64,000 nucleotides of DNA from Streptomyces sp. NBC_00358 (GCF_036099295.1 NZ_CP107976.1:6324001-6388000); one strand, 5' to 3'. Numbered from the stretch's first letter, positions 1-10,494 are shown. A program made the numbers and translations. The notes: generated by a model from the sequence alone, not told the origin.

Positions 1-941
1 TCATCGTCACCGGCGCCGAGCCGCGTCGCCTCGACATCCCGGGCACCGACCTCGCCGGCGTCCACCACCTGCGCCGCCTCGCCCACGCCGAGCGCCTCAA
101 GGGCGTCCTCGCCGCGCTGGGCCGGGACAACGGCCATCTCGTCATCGCCGGAGCCGGCTGGATCGGCCTGGAGGTCGCCGCCGCGGCCCGCGAGTACGGC
201 GCCGAGGTCACCGTCGTCGAACCCGCGGCGACCCCGCTGCACAACGTGCTCGGGCCCGAACTGGGCCAGCTCTTCGCCGAACTGCACCGCGAGCACGGCG
301 TCCGCTTCCACTTCGGGGCCCAGCTCACCGAGATCGTCGGCCAGGACGGCATGGTGCTGGCCGCCCGTACCGACGACGGCGAGGAGCACCCCGCCCACGA
401 CGTCCTCGCGGCCATCGGCGCCGCCCCGCGCACCGGCCTCGCCGAGGCCGCGGGCCTGGAGCTGGCCGAGCGGGCGCACGGCGGCGGCATCGCGGTCGAC
501 GAACGGCTGCGCACCTCCGACCCCGATGTGTACGCCGCCGGTGACGTCGCCTCCTTCCACCACAGCCTCTTCGGCACCCGGCTGCGCGTCGAGCACTGGG
601 CCAACGCCCTCAACGGCGGACCGGCCGCCGCCCGCTCGATGCTGGGCCGCGGAACGACGTACGACCGCGTGCCCTACTTCTTCTCGGACCAGTACGACGT
701 GGGCCTGGAGTACTCGGGCTGGGCGCCCCCGGGGTCGTACGACGAGGTGGTGATCCGCGGCGACGCGGGCAAGCGGGAGTTCATCGCCTTCTGGGTGAAG
801 GAGGGGAGACTGCTGGCCGGGATGAACGTGAATGTGTGGGACGTCACGGACCCCATCCAGCGGCTCATCCGATCCCGGGCCCGGGTGGACACCGACGCGC
901 TCGCCGACCCGCATGTTCCGCTGGAGAGCCTGGCCCCCTGA
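1..941 (+). CDS. FAD-dependent NAD(P)/ferredoxin oxidoreductase, 3' part
   Basis: Partial gene: the reading frame is open from base 3 and the start lies upstream of the window. The visible ~312 residues contain the second dinucleotide-binding Rossmann motif (VIAGAGWIGLEVAAAAREYG, encoded near 144-200) and the C-terminal FAD-contact motif of this fold (SDPDVYAAGDVASF, near 520-560), followed by a reductase C-terminal domain. This is the pattern of ferredoxin/rubredoxin reductases and NirB-like oxidoreductases, which pass electrons from NAD(P)H through FAD to an iron-sulfur partner or oxygenase. No ferredoxin gene lies downstream; dnaG follows after 124 bp. Partner and substrate cannot be told from the visible part. 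Confidence 0.85.
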   Translation, partial: IVTGAEPRRLDIPGTDLAGVHHLRRLAHAERLKGVLAALGRDNGHLVIAGAGWIGLEVAAAAREYGAEVTVVEPAATPLHNVLGPELGQLFAELHREHGVRFHFGAQLTEIVGQDGMVLAARTDDGEEHPAHDVLAAIGAAPRTGLAEAAGLELAERAHGGGIAVDERLRTSDPDVYAAGDVASFHHSLFGTRLRVEHWANALNGGPAAARSMLGRGTTYDRVPYFFSDQYDVGLEYSGWAPPGSYDEVVIRGDAGKREFIAFWVKEGRLLAGMNVNVWDVTDPIQRLIRSRARVDTDALADPHVPLESLAP

Positions 942-1053
942 CGGGCCGGCCGGCGGGCTCCCGCACCGCCCAGGCGCCGGGGAATCCGGGGGCGCGCCCT
1001 CGGACCCCGGCCGCCGGTCGTTCACCTGCCCCTGGAGTGTCGGTGCGGCCCCG

Positions 1054-1065
1054 TAGAATCACCAC
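1054..1065 (+). promoter_or_regulatory. -10-like element of a possibly leaderless dnaG transcript
   Basis: TAGAAT at 1054-1059 matches the actinobacterial TANNNT -10 consensus and ends six bases before the dnaG GTG at 1066. Transcription from it would begin at or next to the start codon. No purine-rich ribosome binding site precedes the GTG, which fits leaderless translation. The -35 region is poor (CTGGAG at 1032-1037). Confidence 0.45.
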
Positions 1066-2970
1066 GTGGCAGGCAGGATCAATGACGAGGACGTGAAGGC
1101 TGTTCGGGACGCGGTCCCGATCGACGCCGTGGTGTCCGAGTACCTCCAGCTCCGCAACGCGGGCGGCGGAAACCTCAAGGGTCTCTGCCCCTTCCACGAC
1201 GAGAAGTCACCGTCCTTCCAGGTCAGCCCCAGCAAGGGACTGTTCCACTGCTTCGGCTGCCAGGAGGGCGGCGACACCATCACGTTCGTGATGAAGGTCG
1301 ACCACCTCACGTTCTCCGAGTCGGTCGAGCGCCTCGCCGCCCAGGCCGGCATCACCCTGCGTTACGAGGAGGGCGGGTACAACCCCGCCCACCAGCGAGG
1401 CGAGCGCATCCGCCTGGTCGAGGCGCACAACGCGGCCGCCAAGTTCTACATCGAGCAGCTCGACAGCAGCCCCGAGGCCGACGCGGGGCGCTCGTTCCTC
1501 GCCGAGCGCGGCTTCGACCAGGCCGCCGCCGCCCACTTCGGTGTCGGCTACAGCCCCCAGGGCTGGGACCACCTCACCCGCCATCTGCGCGGCAAGGGCT
1601 TCACCGACAAGGAGCTGGTCCTCTCCGGCCTCTCCCAGGAGGGCCGGCGCGGCCCCATCGACCGCTTCCGCGGACGCCTCATGTGGCCGATCCGCGACAT
1701 CGGCGGCGAGGTCGTCGGCTTCGGCGCCCGCAAGCTGTACGAGTCCGACAACGGCCCGAAGTACCTGAACACGCCCGACACCGCGATCTACCGGAAATCC
1801 CAGGTCCTGTACGGCATCGACCTCGCCAAGAAGGACATCGCCAAGAGCAGCCGGGCGGTCGTCGTCGAGGGCTACACCGACGTCATGGCCTGCCACCTGG
1901 CCGGCATCACCACGGCCATCGCGACCTGCGGCACCGCGTTCGGCGGCGACCACATCAAGATCCTCCGCCGGCTCCTGATGGACAACGGCTCGGCCCGGGT
2001 GATCTTCACCTTCGACGGCGACGCGGCCGGCCAGAAGGCCGCCCTGCGCGCCTTCGAGGACGACCAGAAGTTCGCCGCCGAGACCTACATCGCCATCGCG
2101 CCCGACGGCATGGACCCCTGCGAACTGCGCCTCGCCAAGGGCGACGCGGCCGTCGCCGACCTGGTCGAACCCCGCACCCCGCTCTTCGAGTTCGCGCTGC
2201 GCCAGATCGTCCTGCGCTACGACCTGGAGACCCCGGCCGGGCGCGCCGCCGCACTCGACGAGGCCGCCCCGATCGTCGCCCGCATCAAGAACAGCGGCGC
2301 GCAGCACGAGGTCGCCGTGCAGCTCGCCGGCATGCTCGGCATCCTCGACACCCAGTTCGTCGTCAAGAGGGTGTCCCAGCTGGCCCGTTGGGCCCGCGAC
2401 CGTGGCGGTATGGGCCCCGCGCCGGCCGGCGGCCGCCCCCAGCAGACCTACGCCGCCACCCAGGCGCCCACCGGTGGCGGCCCGGCCCTCACCCTGCGCA
2501 ACCCCGTCTTCGCCACCGAGCGCGAGCTGCTCAAACTCGCCCTCCAGAGACCGGAGTTGGTCGCCCCGGCGTTCGACGCGTACGGCATGGACGAGTTCAC
2601 CGCCGCGCCGTACGCGGCCGTGCGCCAGGCCGTCATGGACGCGGGCGGCGCCGAGTACGGCGTCCAGGACCCCCAGGAGTACCTGATCCGGGTCCGCGAC
2701 GCCGCCCCGGACGACGTGGTGCGGGCGATGGTCACCGAGCTGGCCGTCGAGGCGATCATGCGCAAGACCGTCGACGAGACCTACGCGGGCGACCAGCTCG
2801 TCGCGGTCCGCCGCCGCGCCGTCGACCGCCGCATCCGGGACGTCCAGGGCTCCCTGTCCCGGCTCAGCGCGGGCGGCGACCCGGCCCAGCTCGCCGCCGT
2901 ACAGAACGAGTTGTGGGTCCTCCAGCAGTACGGGCAGGCGCTCCGCGAGAAGGGCGCCGAAGCCCTCTGA
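1066..2970 (+). CDS. dnaG: DNA primase
   Basis: 634-aa bacterial primase that makes RNA primers for the replication fork. Three parts are visible. The N-terminal CHC2 zinc-binding domain has C41, H44, C62 and C65 (CPFHDEKS and HCFGC). The Toprim catalytic core has the conserved acidic residues E268 (VVVEGYTDV) and D317/D319 (FTFDGDAAG). The C-terminal DnaB-interaction region follows a Gly/Pro-rich linker around residues 445-475. Length is normal for actinobacteria. The GTG start at 1066 begins MAGRINDEDV, the usual primase N-terminus, and no better upstream start exists. It sits just before an hrdA-like sigma gene, echoing the classical dnaG-sigma gene association. Confidence 0.97.
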   Translation: MAGRINDEDVKAVRDAVPIDAVVSEYLQLRNAGGGNLKGLCPFHDEKSPSFQVSPSKGLFHCFGCQEGGDTITFVMKVDHLTFSESVERLAAQAGITLRYEEGGYNPAHQRGERIRLVEAHNAAAKFYIEQLDSSPEADAGRSFLAERGFDQAAAAHFGVGYSPQGWDHLTRHLRGKGFTDKELVLSGLSQEGRRGPIDRFRGRLMWPIRDIGGEVVGFGARKLYESDNGPKYLNTPDTAIYRKSQVLYGIDLAKKDIAKSSRAVVVEGYTDVMACHLAGITTAIATCGTAFGGDHIKILRRLLMDNGSARVIFTFDGDAAGQKAALRAFEDDQKFAAETYIAIAPDGMDPCELRLAKGDAAVADLVEPRTPLFEFALRQIVLRYDLETPAGRAAALDEAAPIVARIKNSGAQHEVAVQLAGMLGILDTQFVVKRVSQLARWARDRGGMGPAPAGGRPQQTYAATQAPTGGGPALTLRNPVFATERELLKLALQRPELVAPAFDAYGMDEFTAAPYAAVRQAVMDAGGAEYGVQDPQEYLIRVRDAAPDDVVRAMVTELAVEAIMRKTVDETYAGDQLVAVRRRAVDRRIRDVQGSLSRLSAGGDPAQLAAVQNELWVLQQYGQALREKGAEAL

Positions 2971-3069
2971 GGCCGGACGGCGGGGTTCCGGGGCTGTTCC
3001 ACGGGTGAACCGGCGGGACCGCCGGGGCGGGGCGGGCGCTCGGAGCGACCGGCGCACATGCCAATACCG

Positions 3070-3096
3070 CACCCCCTTCCGGGGGTTTCGTCTTCG
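3070..3096 (+). terminator. Intrinsic terminator after dnaG
   Basis: The hairpin ACCCCC-TTCC-GGGGGT (3071-3086) is followed by a pyrimidine-rich tail (TTCGTCTTCG). It lies about 100 bp past the dnaG stop and should separate dnaG from the sigma-factor gene. The rest of the 398-bp gap (2971-3368) is presumably the sigma-gene promoter and leader. It has three GTCAC pentamers between 3120 and 3165, but I could not assign a specific promoter. Confidence 0.6.
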
Positions 3097-3368
3097 CTGA
3101 GCTGCGCACTCGTGCGGGACAGTCACCACGCGGTCACGAACCGGACGCAAAAAGTCACCGCACGCCCCTCGTGGCGGCGATGTGTCGTACTCCACACTGG
3201 GTTCCGGTGCCTGAGTCCTCGGAGCGCGGCCGACCCGCACGCGACGGGTTCCCCATACCCGCGGTTCCGCCAAACGACTACGGGATGGACAGCGGCGAGG
3301 TCGTCGCCCCCGTCCCCGACGTACCGCTGCCGCACGCCTCAGCAGCGACATTCCTGGAGGTCGCCCCC

Positions 3369-4511
<1,143 letters not shown>

Positions 4512-4529
4512 GGGGGCTCGCCGGGGCAA

Positions 4530-4685
4530 CGGCTTTGTTCGCCCCCTCCGCCCCTTCCCTCCCCCGAGGTCTCGGCTTCGCTCGACCAGGGGGGACCCCA
4601 TCGTTCGCGGGGGCGCTGCCCCCGGACCCCCGCTCCTCAATCGCCGGAGGGGCTGAATCTCTTCAGCGGGGGTCCAGGGGAGGCG
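4530..4685. repeat. Intergenic palindromic repeat, probable bidirectional terminator
   Basis: Between the convergent sigma gene and ABC exporter, a perfect 11-bp inverted repeat pairs GGACCCCCGCT (4624-4634) with AGCGGGGGTCC (4665-4675). The 30-base loop contains CGCCGGAGGGGCTGAA, a sequence that recurs between genes across Streptomyces chromosomes. A second GC-rich region just upstream (4560-4620) also folds. The placement suits transcription termination on both strands. Confidence 0.55.
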
Positions 4686-4689
4686 GGGC

Positions 4690-6618
4690 CTAGTCGACCT
4701 CGGCCACCGCCTGGGCGAACTGGGCCTGGTACAGGCGGGCGTACGCCCCGCCGGACTCCAGCAGCTCCGCGTGGGCGCCCTGCTCCACGATGGACCCGTC
4801 CTCCATCACGAGGATGGTGTCCGCGTCCCGGATGGTCGACAGGCGGTGGGCGATCACGAACGACGTCCGGCCGTGCGCCAGCTTCGCCATCGCCTTCTGG
4901 ATCAGCACCTCGGTCCGGGTGTCGACGGAGCTGGTCGCCTCGTCGAGCACCAGGATCACCGGGTCCGACAGGAACGCGCGGGCGATCGTGATGAGCTGCT
5001 TCTCACCCGCGCTGACCCCCGATCCCTCGTCGTCGATCACCGTGTCGTAGCCCTCGGGCAGCGTGCGGATGAACCGGTCGGCGTGCGCCGCGCGCGCCGC
5101 CTCCTCGATCTCCCCGCGGGTGACGTCCCGCGAGGCCCCGTACGCGATGTTGTCGGCGATCGTGCCGCCGAACAGCCAGGTGTCCTGGAGCACCATCCCT
5201 ATCCCGGACCTCAGCTCGTCCCGGGACATGGACGCCACATCGACCCCGTCCAGGGTGATCCGGCCGGCCGTGACGTCGTAGAACCGCATGAGCAGGTTCA
5301 CCAGGGTCGTCTTGCCGGCGCCGGTCGGGCCGACGATGGCCACGGTGTGGCCCGGCTCCACCTTCAGCGAGAGGTCCTCGATGAGGGGCTTCTCCGGGTC
5401 GTACCGGAAGGACACGTTCTCCAGCGCCACGCGCCCGCGCAGTTCCTCGGGACGGACCGACTCCGCCGGGTCCGCCTCCTGCTCCTCCGCGTCGAGGACC
5501 TCGAAGACCCGCTCCGCCGACGCGACGCCCGACTGCACCAGGTTCGCCATCGACGCGACCTGCGTCAGCGGCATCGAGAACTGGCGCGAGTACTGGATGA
5601 AGGCCTGCACGTCACCGATCGACAGCGAGCCCGAGGCCACCCGCAGACCGCCGACGACGGCCACCAGCACGTAGTTCAGGTTCGACACGAACATCATCAG
5701 CGGCTGCATGACCCCGCTGTTGAACTGCGCCTTGAACCCGGCCTCGTACAGCTTGTCGTTCTGCTCGGCGAACTGGGCCGCCGACTCGTCCGCCCGCCCG
5801 AACACCTTCACCAGGTTGTGGCCGGTGTACATCTCCTCGATGTGGGCGTTGAGCTTGCCGGTGGTGCGCCACTGCTGCACGAAGTGCGGCTGCGAGCGCT
5901 TGCCGACCCGGGTGGCCACGACGAACGACAGCGGCACCGTGACCAGCGCGACGAGCGCGAGCAGCGGCGACACCCAGAACATCATCGCGAGCACGCCCAC
6001 GATGGTCAGCAGCGAGTTGACGAGCTGGCCCATCGACTGCTGGAGCGTCTGCTGGATGTTGTCCATGTCGTTCGTCGCGCGGCTGAGGACCTCACCGCGC
6101 TGGCGCTTGTCGAAGTACGACAGCGGCAGCCGCGACAGCTTCGCCTGCAGGTCCTCGCGCATGCGGTAGACGGTCCTGTTGACGGACCGGTTCACCAGCC
6201 GCGTCGCCACCGCCATCAGCAGGCCGGCCAGCAGGAACGTGCAGAGCGCGAGCAGCAGGATGTTCCCGACGGCGGTGAAGTCGATGCCCTTGCCGGGGGT
6301 GAAGTCCGTCCCCGAGAGCATGTCGGCGACGGCGCCCTTGCCGTGCGCGCGCAGCGAGTCCAGGGCCTGGGCCTTGGTGGCCCCGGCCGGCATCTGGCGT
6401 CCGACGATCCCCGAGAAGACCAGGTCGGTGGCCCTGCCGAGGATCTTCGGGCCGACCACCGAGAGGCCGACGCTCAGCACGACGGTGACCAGCATCACGT
6501 ACAGCGTGGCGCGCTCGGGCTTGAACTGGGTGAGGAGCCGTCGGCCCGACACCTTGAAATCCATCGAGCGCTGGTCAGGGCCGGTCCCGGCCATCATGCG
6601 CCCCATAGGCCCGGCCAT
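4690..6618 (-). CDS. ABC exporter half-transporter, catalytic-site subunit
   Basis: 642-aa fused membrane/ATPase half-transporter of the multidrug and lipid exporter class. An N-terminal six-helix transmembrane domain (about residues 35-350) is followed by the nucleotide-binding domain: Walker A GPTGAGKTT (430-438), Walker B LVLDEATSS with catalytic Glu560, and switch histidine in IAHRLST. The signature is VSAGEKQ rather than LSGGQ. Its ATG overlaps the upstream partner's stop by one base (TGATG), so the two are translationally coupled. A canonical Walker B with an altered signature is typical of the subunit that partners a degenerate half. The substrate is unknown. Confidence 0.9.
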   Translation of the reverse strand: MAGPMGRMMAGTGPDQRSMDFKVSGRRLLTQFKPERATLYVMLVTVVLSVGLSVVGPKILGRATDLVFSGIVGRQMPAGATKAQALDSLRAHGKGAVADMLSGTDFTPGKGIDFTAVGNILLLALCTFLLAGLLMAVATRLVNRSVNRTVYRMREDLQAKLSRLPLSYFDKRQRGEVLSRATNDMDNIQQTLQQSMGQLVNSLLTIVGVLAMMFWVSPLLALVALVTVPLSFVVATRVGKRSQPHFVQQWRTTGKLNAHIEEMYTGHNLVKVFGRADESAAQFAEQNDKLYEAGFKAQFNSGVMQPLMMFVSNLNYVLVAVVGGLRVASGSLSIGDVQAFIQYSRQFSMPLTQVASMANLVQSGVASAERVFEVLDAEEQEADPAESVRPEELRGRVALENVSFRYDPEKPLIEDLSLKVEPGHTVAIVGPTGAGKTTLVNLLMRFYDVTAGRITLDGVDVASMSRDELRSGIGMVLQDTWLFGGTIADNIAYGASRDVTRGEIEEAARAAHADRFIRTLPEGYDTVIDDEGSGVSAGEKQLITIARAFLSDPVILVLDEATSSVDTRTEVLIQKAMAKLAHGRTSFVIAHRLSTIRDADTILVMEDGSIVEQGAHAELLESGGAYARLYQAQFAQAVAEVD

Positions 6619-8411
6619 CAGGCGGCCTCCGCTTCCGTGAGCTGGGAGAGCACGATCTCCCGGTAGGTCTCGTTCTCGGCCATCAGTTCACGATGCCGTC
6701 CGCTGCCGACGACCCGGCCCTCGTCGAGGACCACGATCCGGTCGGCCTCCCTGATGGTCGACACCCGCTGGGCGACGATCACCACGGTGGCCTCCGCGGT
6801 CTCCGCGGTCAGGGCCGCCCGCAGCGCCGCGTCGGTCGCGTAGTCGAGGGCGGAGAAGGAGTCGTCGAAGAGGTAGATCTCGGGGCGCTGCATGAGGGTG
6901 CGGGCGATGGCCAGGCGCTGCCGCTGGCCGCCGGACACGTTCGTGCCGCCCTGCGCGATCGGCGAGTCGAGCCCGTTCTCCAGCTGTTCGACGAAGCCCT
7001 TGGCCTGCGCCACCTCCAGCGCGTGCCAGAGCTCCTCGTCGGTCGCCTCCGGGTTGCCGTACCGCAGGTTCGTGGCGACGGTCCCGGCGAACAGGTACGG
7101 CTTCTGCGGGACCAGCCCGACCGTCCTGGCCAGCAGCTTCGGCTCGATGGTCGCCACGTCCACGCCGTCGACCAGCACCTGGCCGTCGGTGGCGTCGAAC
7201 AGGCGGGGGATCATGCCGAGCAGGGTCGACTTCCCGCTGCCCGTCGACCCGATGACCGCGGTCACCTCGCCGGGGCGCGCGACCAGGTCGACGGACTTCA
7301 GGACCGGCTCCTCGGCGCCCGGGTAGCGGAACCCGGCCTCCCGGATCTCCAGGTGGCCGTGCCGGCGCAGCTCCAGGACGGGCGCGGCCGGCGGGACCAC
7401 GCTGCTCTCGGTGGAGAGGACCTCCTGGATGCGCTCGGCGCACACCTCCGCACGCGGCACCATCATGAACATGAAGGTGGCCATCATCACGGACATCACG
7501 ATCTGCATCAGATAGGCAAGGAACGCGGTCAGGTCGCCGATCTGCATCTGGCCGCTGTCGATGCGGTGGGCGCCGAACCAGACGACTGCGATGGACGACA
7601 GGTTCACGACCGTCATGACGATCGGGAACATCAGGGCCAGCATCCGGCCGGTGGCCAGCGACGTCTCGGTGAGTTCGGTGTTGGCGCCCTTGAAGCGTTC
7701 CTTCTCGTAGCCGTCGCGCACGAAGGCGCGGATCACGCGGTTGCCGGTGATCTGCTCGCGCAGCACCCGGTTCACGGTGTCCAGGCGCACCTGCATGGTG
7801 CGGAACAGCGGGCGCAGCCGGCGCACGATGAGCGTCACGCAGATGCCGAGGGTCGGCACCACGGCGACGAGCACCGCGGACAGCGGCACGTCCAGGCCGA
7901 GGGCCAGGATGATGCCGCCCACACACATGATCGGTGCCGACACCAGCAGGGTGAACGTCATCAGGGCGAGCATCTGCACCTGCTGGACGTCATTGGTGGT
8001 GCGGGTGATCAGCGACGGCGCGCCGAAGTGGCCCATCTCACGTGCCGAGAAGGACTGGACGCGGTCGAAGACGGCGCCCCGGATGTCCCGGCCGACCGCG
8101 GAGGCCGTACGGGCCCCGAAGTAGACGGCCCCGATGTTGCAGACGACCTGGGTCAGCGAGATGCCGATCATCAGGGCGCCGAAGGTCAGGATGTAGCCCG
8201 TGTCACCCTTCACGACACCGTTGTCGATGATGTGCGCGTTCAGGGTGGGCAGGTAGAGCGTGGCGCAGGTCTGCAGGAACTGCAGCAGCACCAGCAGGGC
8301 GATGGGTTTCTTGTACGGACTGAGGTGGGTCCGCAGGAGTCGTATGAGCACGCGGGGTCTCTCGGAATCGTCGAAGGCGGGGTGATCGGCGGGCGATGGA
8401 TGGTGCACCAC
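6618..8411 (-). CDS. ABC exporter half-transporter, degenerate-site subunit
   Basis: 597-aa half-transporter with six transmembrane helices (about residues 35-330) and an ATPase domain (Walker A GSTGSGKST, signature VSGGQRQ). Two catalytic positions are altered. Walker B reads YLFDDSFSALD, with Asp517 where Glu is expected, and the switch region reads VAQRVST, with Gln for His. These are the substitutions known from the degenerate half of heterodimeric exporters such as TM287/288. The first gene of a two-gene operon. The start may be GTG 8411 or the internal GTG at 8351 (VLIRLLRTHLSPYKK), where homologous N-termini usually begin; a GAGAGA lies just upstream of the latter. Confidence 0.88.
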   Translation of the reverse strand: MVHHPSPADHPAFDDSERPRVLIRLLRTHLSPYKKPIALLVLLQFLQTCATLYLPTLNAHIIDNGVVKGDTGYILTFGALMIGISLTQVVCNIGAVYFGARTASAVGRDIRGAVFDRVQSFSAREMGHFGAPSLITRTTNDVQQVQMLALMTFTLLVSAPIMCVGGIILALGLDVPLSAVLVAVVPTLGICVTLIVRRLRPLFRTMQVRLDTVNRVLREQITGNRVIRAFVRDGYEKERFKGANTELTETSLATGRMLALMFPIVMTVVNLSSIAVVWFGAHRIDSGQMQIGDLTAFLAYLMQIVMSVMMATFMFMMVPRAEVCAERIQEVLSTESSVVPPAAPVLELRRHGHLEIREAGFRYPGAEEPVLKSVDLVARPGEVTAVIGSTGSGKSTLLGMIPRLFDATDGQVLVDGVDVATIEPKLLARTVGLVPQKPYLFAGTVATNLRYGNPEATDEELWHALEVAQAKGFVEQLENGLDSPIAQGGTNVSGGQRQRLAIARTLMQRPEIYLFDDSFSALDYATDAALRAALTAETAEATVVIVAQRVSTIREADRIVVLDEGRVVGSGRHRELMAENETYREIVLSQLTEAEAA

Positions 8412-8515
8412 CCCCTATCGTCGAACACTCCACCCGCGTTACCTCAACCGATTAACCCAAGTGCGGTCCAAAAAAGGACCCGGCCTCCGTCTTCGGACGT
8501 ACGCCGGCGGACGGC

Positions 8516-9970
8516 CTACGCCCGGAACGCCCCGGGATGCGTCTGTTCGCGTACGGACATGTACTGCTGCCGTACGGCCTGCCCCACGGCGAGTTCGTCA
8601 CCGGGCTCCAGCACCTGGGCGACCGGCCCCTGCCAGGCGGGCGGGGTCCGCGGGTCGAGGGTGCCCTGCGAGGCGCCGAGCGCCCAGGCCGCCTGGCGGG
8701 CCGCGCCGAGCGCCGCGTAGTCCGCGGGCTGCGGGACGACGACCTGCGCGCCGAACAGCGCGGGCGCCACGGCCTGGACGGCGGGCAGCTCGGCCGCCTG
8801 GCCGAGCAGGAAGATCCGGCGGACGTCGACACCCCGGCCGCGCAGCACGTCCAGCGCGTCGGCGAGCCCGCACAGCATGCCCTCGAAGGCCGCCCGCGCC
8901 ATGTGCTCGGGCCGCATCGACTCCCGGCGCAGTCCGGACAGCGTCCCGGCCGTGTGCGGCAGGTTCGGGGTGCGCTCGCCCTCCAGGTAGGGCAGCAGGA
9001 CGAGCCCGTGGGAGCCCGGCGTCGACTTCATCGCCAGGTCGGACAGGCCCTCCAGGTCGGACACGCCGAGGAGCTCGGCGGCCCCGCGCAGGGCCCGTAC
9101 GGCGTTGAGCGTGGTGACGACCGGGAGGTGCATCCCGGTGGCGTCCGCCAGAGAGGTGATCATGCCGCTGGAGTCCACCAGCGCCTCGGTGTGGACGGCC
9201 ATCACGGAACCGGAGGCGCCCAGTGACACCACCGCGTCGCCGAGCCCGATGCCGAGCCCGAACGCCGCCGCCATGGTCTCGCCGGTCCCGGCGGAGATCA
9301 GCAGGCCCTCGGGCGTGGTTCCCGCGGCCTCGGAGGGGCCCAGGACGTCCGGCAGCCCGGCCTGGTGGCCGAGCGCCAGTTCGATGAGATCGGGCCGGTA
9401 CGCGCCGGTCGCCGCCGACCAGTACCCGGTCCCCGAGGCGCCGCCCCGGTCCGTCGTCCTGCGCACGGGCCGCCCGAGGAGCTGCCACACCAGCCAGTCG
9501 TGGGCCTGCAGCAGCATGCTGGTGCGCCGCGCGGCCTCGGGTTCGGTCTTGTTCAGCCAGCGCAGCTTGGTCACCGGCTGCGCGGCCTGCGGGACGCTGC
9601 CCACCGCCTGCGCCCAGGCCTCGCGCCCGCCGAGCGCGTCGATCAGGTCGGCCGCCGCGACCTGTGCCCGCTTGTCACCGCCGACCATCGCAGGGCGCAC
9701 GGTGTTGCCCTGCGCGTCGAGCGGGACGAGCCCGTTCTGCTGCGCGGACACGCCGATGGCCTGGACGCCTTCGAGCAGTCCGCCCCCGGCCGCCTCGCCC
9801 AGGGACAGCAGCCAGGCCTGTGGATCCACGTCGGAAGGACGGCCGCCACCCTCGCCGCCGTCGACGGGATGTGGCGCATAACCCTGCCTCAGCACGGCAC
9901 CCGTGTCGGTGTCGCAGACGACGATACGAGTGAAATCGGGCGCACTGTCCAGCCCGGCGACTATCCCCAT
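8516..9970 (-). CDS. FGGY-family carbohydrate kinase-like protein (xylulokinase-like)
   Basis: About 484 aa with the two ribonuclease H-like domains of FGGY sugar kinases. The N-terminal domain starts MGIVAGLDSAPDFTRIVVCD, and the C-terminal phosphate-binding loop is VVSLGASGSV. These enzymes phosphorylate sugars such as xylulose using ATP. Oddly, the segment normally reading xDASGT, whose Asp is the catalytic base, reads RGGASGTGYW, with Gly at about residue 177. Activity is therefore doubtful. The ATG at 9970 starts the conserved sequence; an in-frame start at 10018 would add 16 basic residues. No sugar isomerase or transporter lies beside it. Confidence 0.8.
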   Translation of the reverse strand: MGIVAGLDSAPDFTRIVVCDTDTGAVLRQGYAPHPVDGGEGGGRPSDVDPQAWLLSLGEAAGGGLLEGVQAIGVSAQQNGLVPLDAQGNTVRPAMVGGDKRAQVAAADLIDALGGREAWAQAVGSVPQAAQPVTKLRWLNKTEPEAARRTSMLLQAHDWLVWQLLGRPVRRTTDRGGASGTGYWSAATGAYRPDLIELALGHQAGLPDVLGPSEAAGTTPEGLLISAGTGETMAAAFGLGIGLGDAVVSLGASGSVMAVHTEALVDSSGMITSLADATGMHLPVVTTLNAVRALRGAAELLGVSDLEGLSDLAMKSTPGSHGLVLLPYLEGERTPNLPHTAGTLSGLRRESMRPEHMARAAFEGMLCGLADALDVLRGRGVDVRRIFLLGQAAELPAVQAVAPALFGAQVVVPQPADYAALGAARQAAWALGASQGTLDPRTPPAWQGPVAQVLEPGDELAVGQAVRQQYMSVREQTHPGAFRA

Positions 9971-10044
9971 GGCGGAAATTCTGCCGTACCGCGAGGGCCG
10001 GCGGCGCCGGGCGGGCACACAGGGCCCGGCGCGGCCAACCGTCC

Positions 10045-10350
10045 CTAGGTATTACTGGTGCCCCAGTCGTCCTCGCCGGTGCCGCCCGCGTTCCGTTCCC
10101 GCAGGGAGCGCACCCGGTCCGTGACGGAGTCGGGGACGCGGTCGCCCACCTTCTCGCTCACGGTGTGCAGCGCCTTGCCCGCGATCTCGCGGCCCTGGTG
10201 CGCGGCGGTCTCCGCGGTGTTGCGCACCGCGGGGTTCTGCGCGACCTGGCGCATGGACTTCTTCAGCTGTTCGTAGCGCTCGCGCCCGGCCCGCGTGCCG
10301 AGCACGTAACCCAGGGCCAGTCCGGCGACGAACGTGAGCCGGTAGCGCAT
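10045..10350 (-). CDS. YtxH-like small membrane-anchored protein
   Basis: 101 aa. One N-terminal hydrophobic segment with a glycine-rich face (LTFVAGLALGYVLGTRAGRE) is followed by a charged, largely helical tail (YEQLKKSMRQVAQNP and onward) ending in an acidic C-terminus. This matches the YtxH/YtxH-like general-stress family, whose biochemical role is not established. The ATG at 10350 has a strong ribosome site (GGGAAGGG) upstream. The frame is open to 10509, but the extra 53 residues look non-coding. It is transcribed divergently from the tRNA genes. Confidence 0.7.
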   Translation of the reverse strand: MRYRLTFVAGLALGYVLGTRAGRERYEQLKKSMRQVAQNPAVRNTAETAAHQGREIAGKALHTVSEKVGDRVPDSVTDRVRSLRERNAGGTGEDDWGTSNT

Positions 10351-10494
10351 GACGGCCACCCTTCCCTTGCGTCGGCATCGGTGCGGAGGGAACCGATTGG
10401 CGGAGCACCCCCCTGCTTGCGCTAATGTATGTGTCGCAGCAAGCGCACGCCCCCTGGCGAATACCCAGGTGGGTGCGTTCGATGCAAAGATCGA

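Noticed and set aside
4771..6666. 631-aa forward open frame antisense to the ABC exporter
   Set aside because: His/Arg/Gln/Asp-rich shadow of the transporter; the opposite strand has all ABC motifs.
8463..8480. Hairpin GGTCC-A6-GGACC as a terminator
   Set aside because: The stem is only five pairs and no T tail follows on the forward strand; on the reverse strand the T run is in the loop. Function is uncertain.
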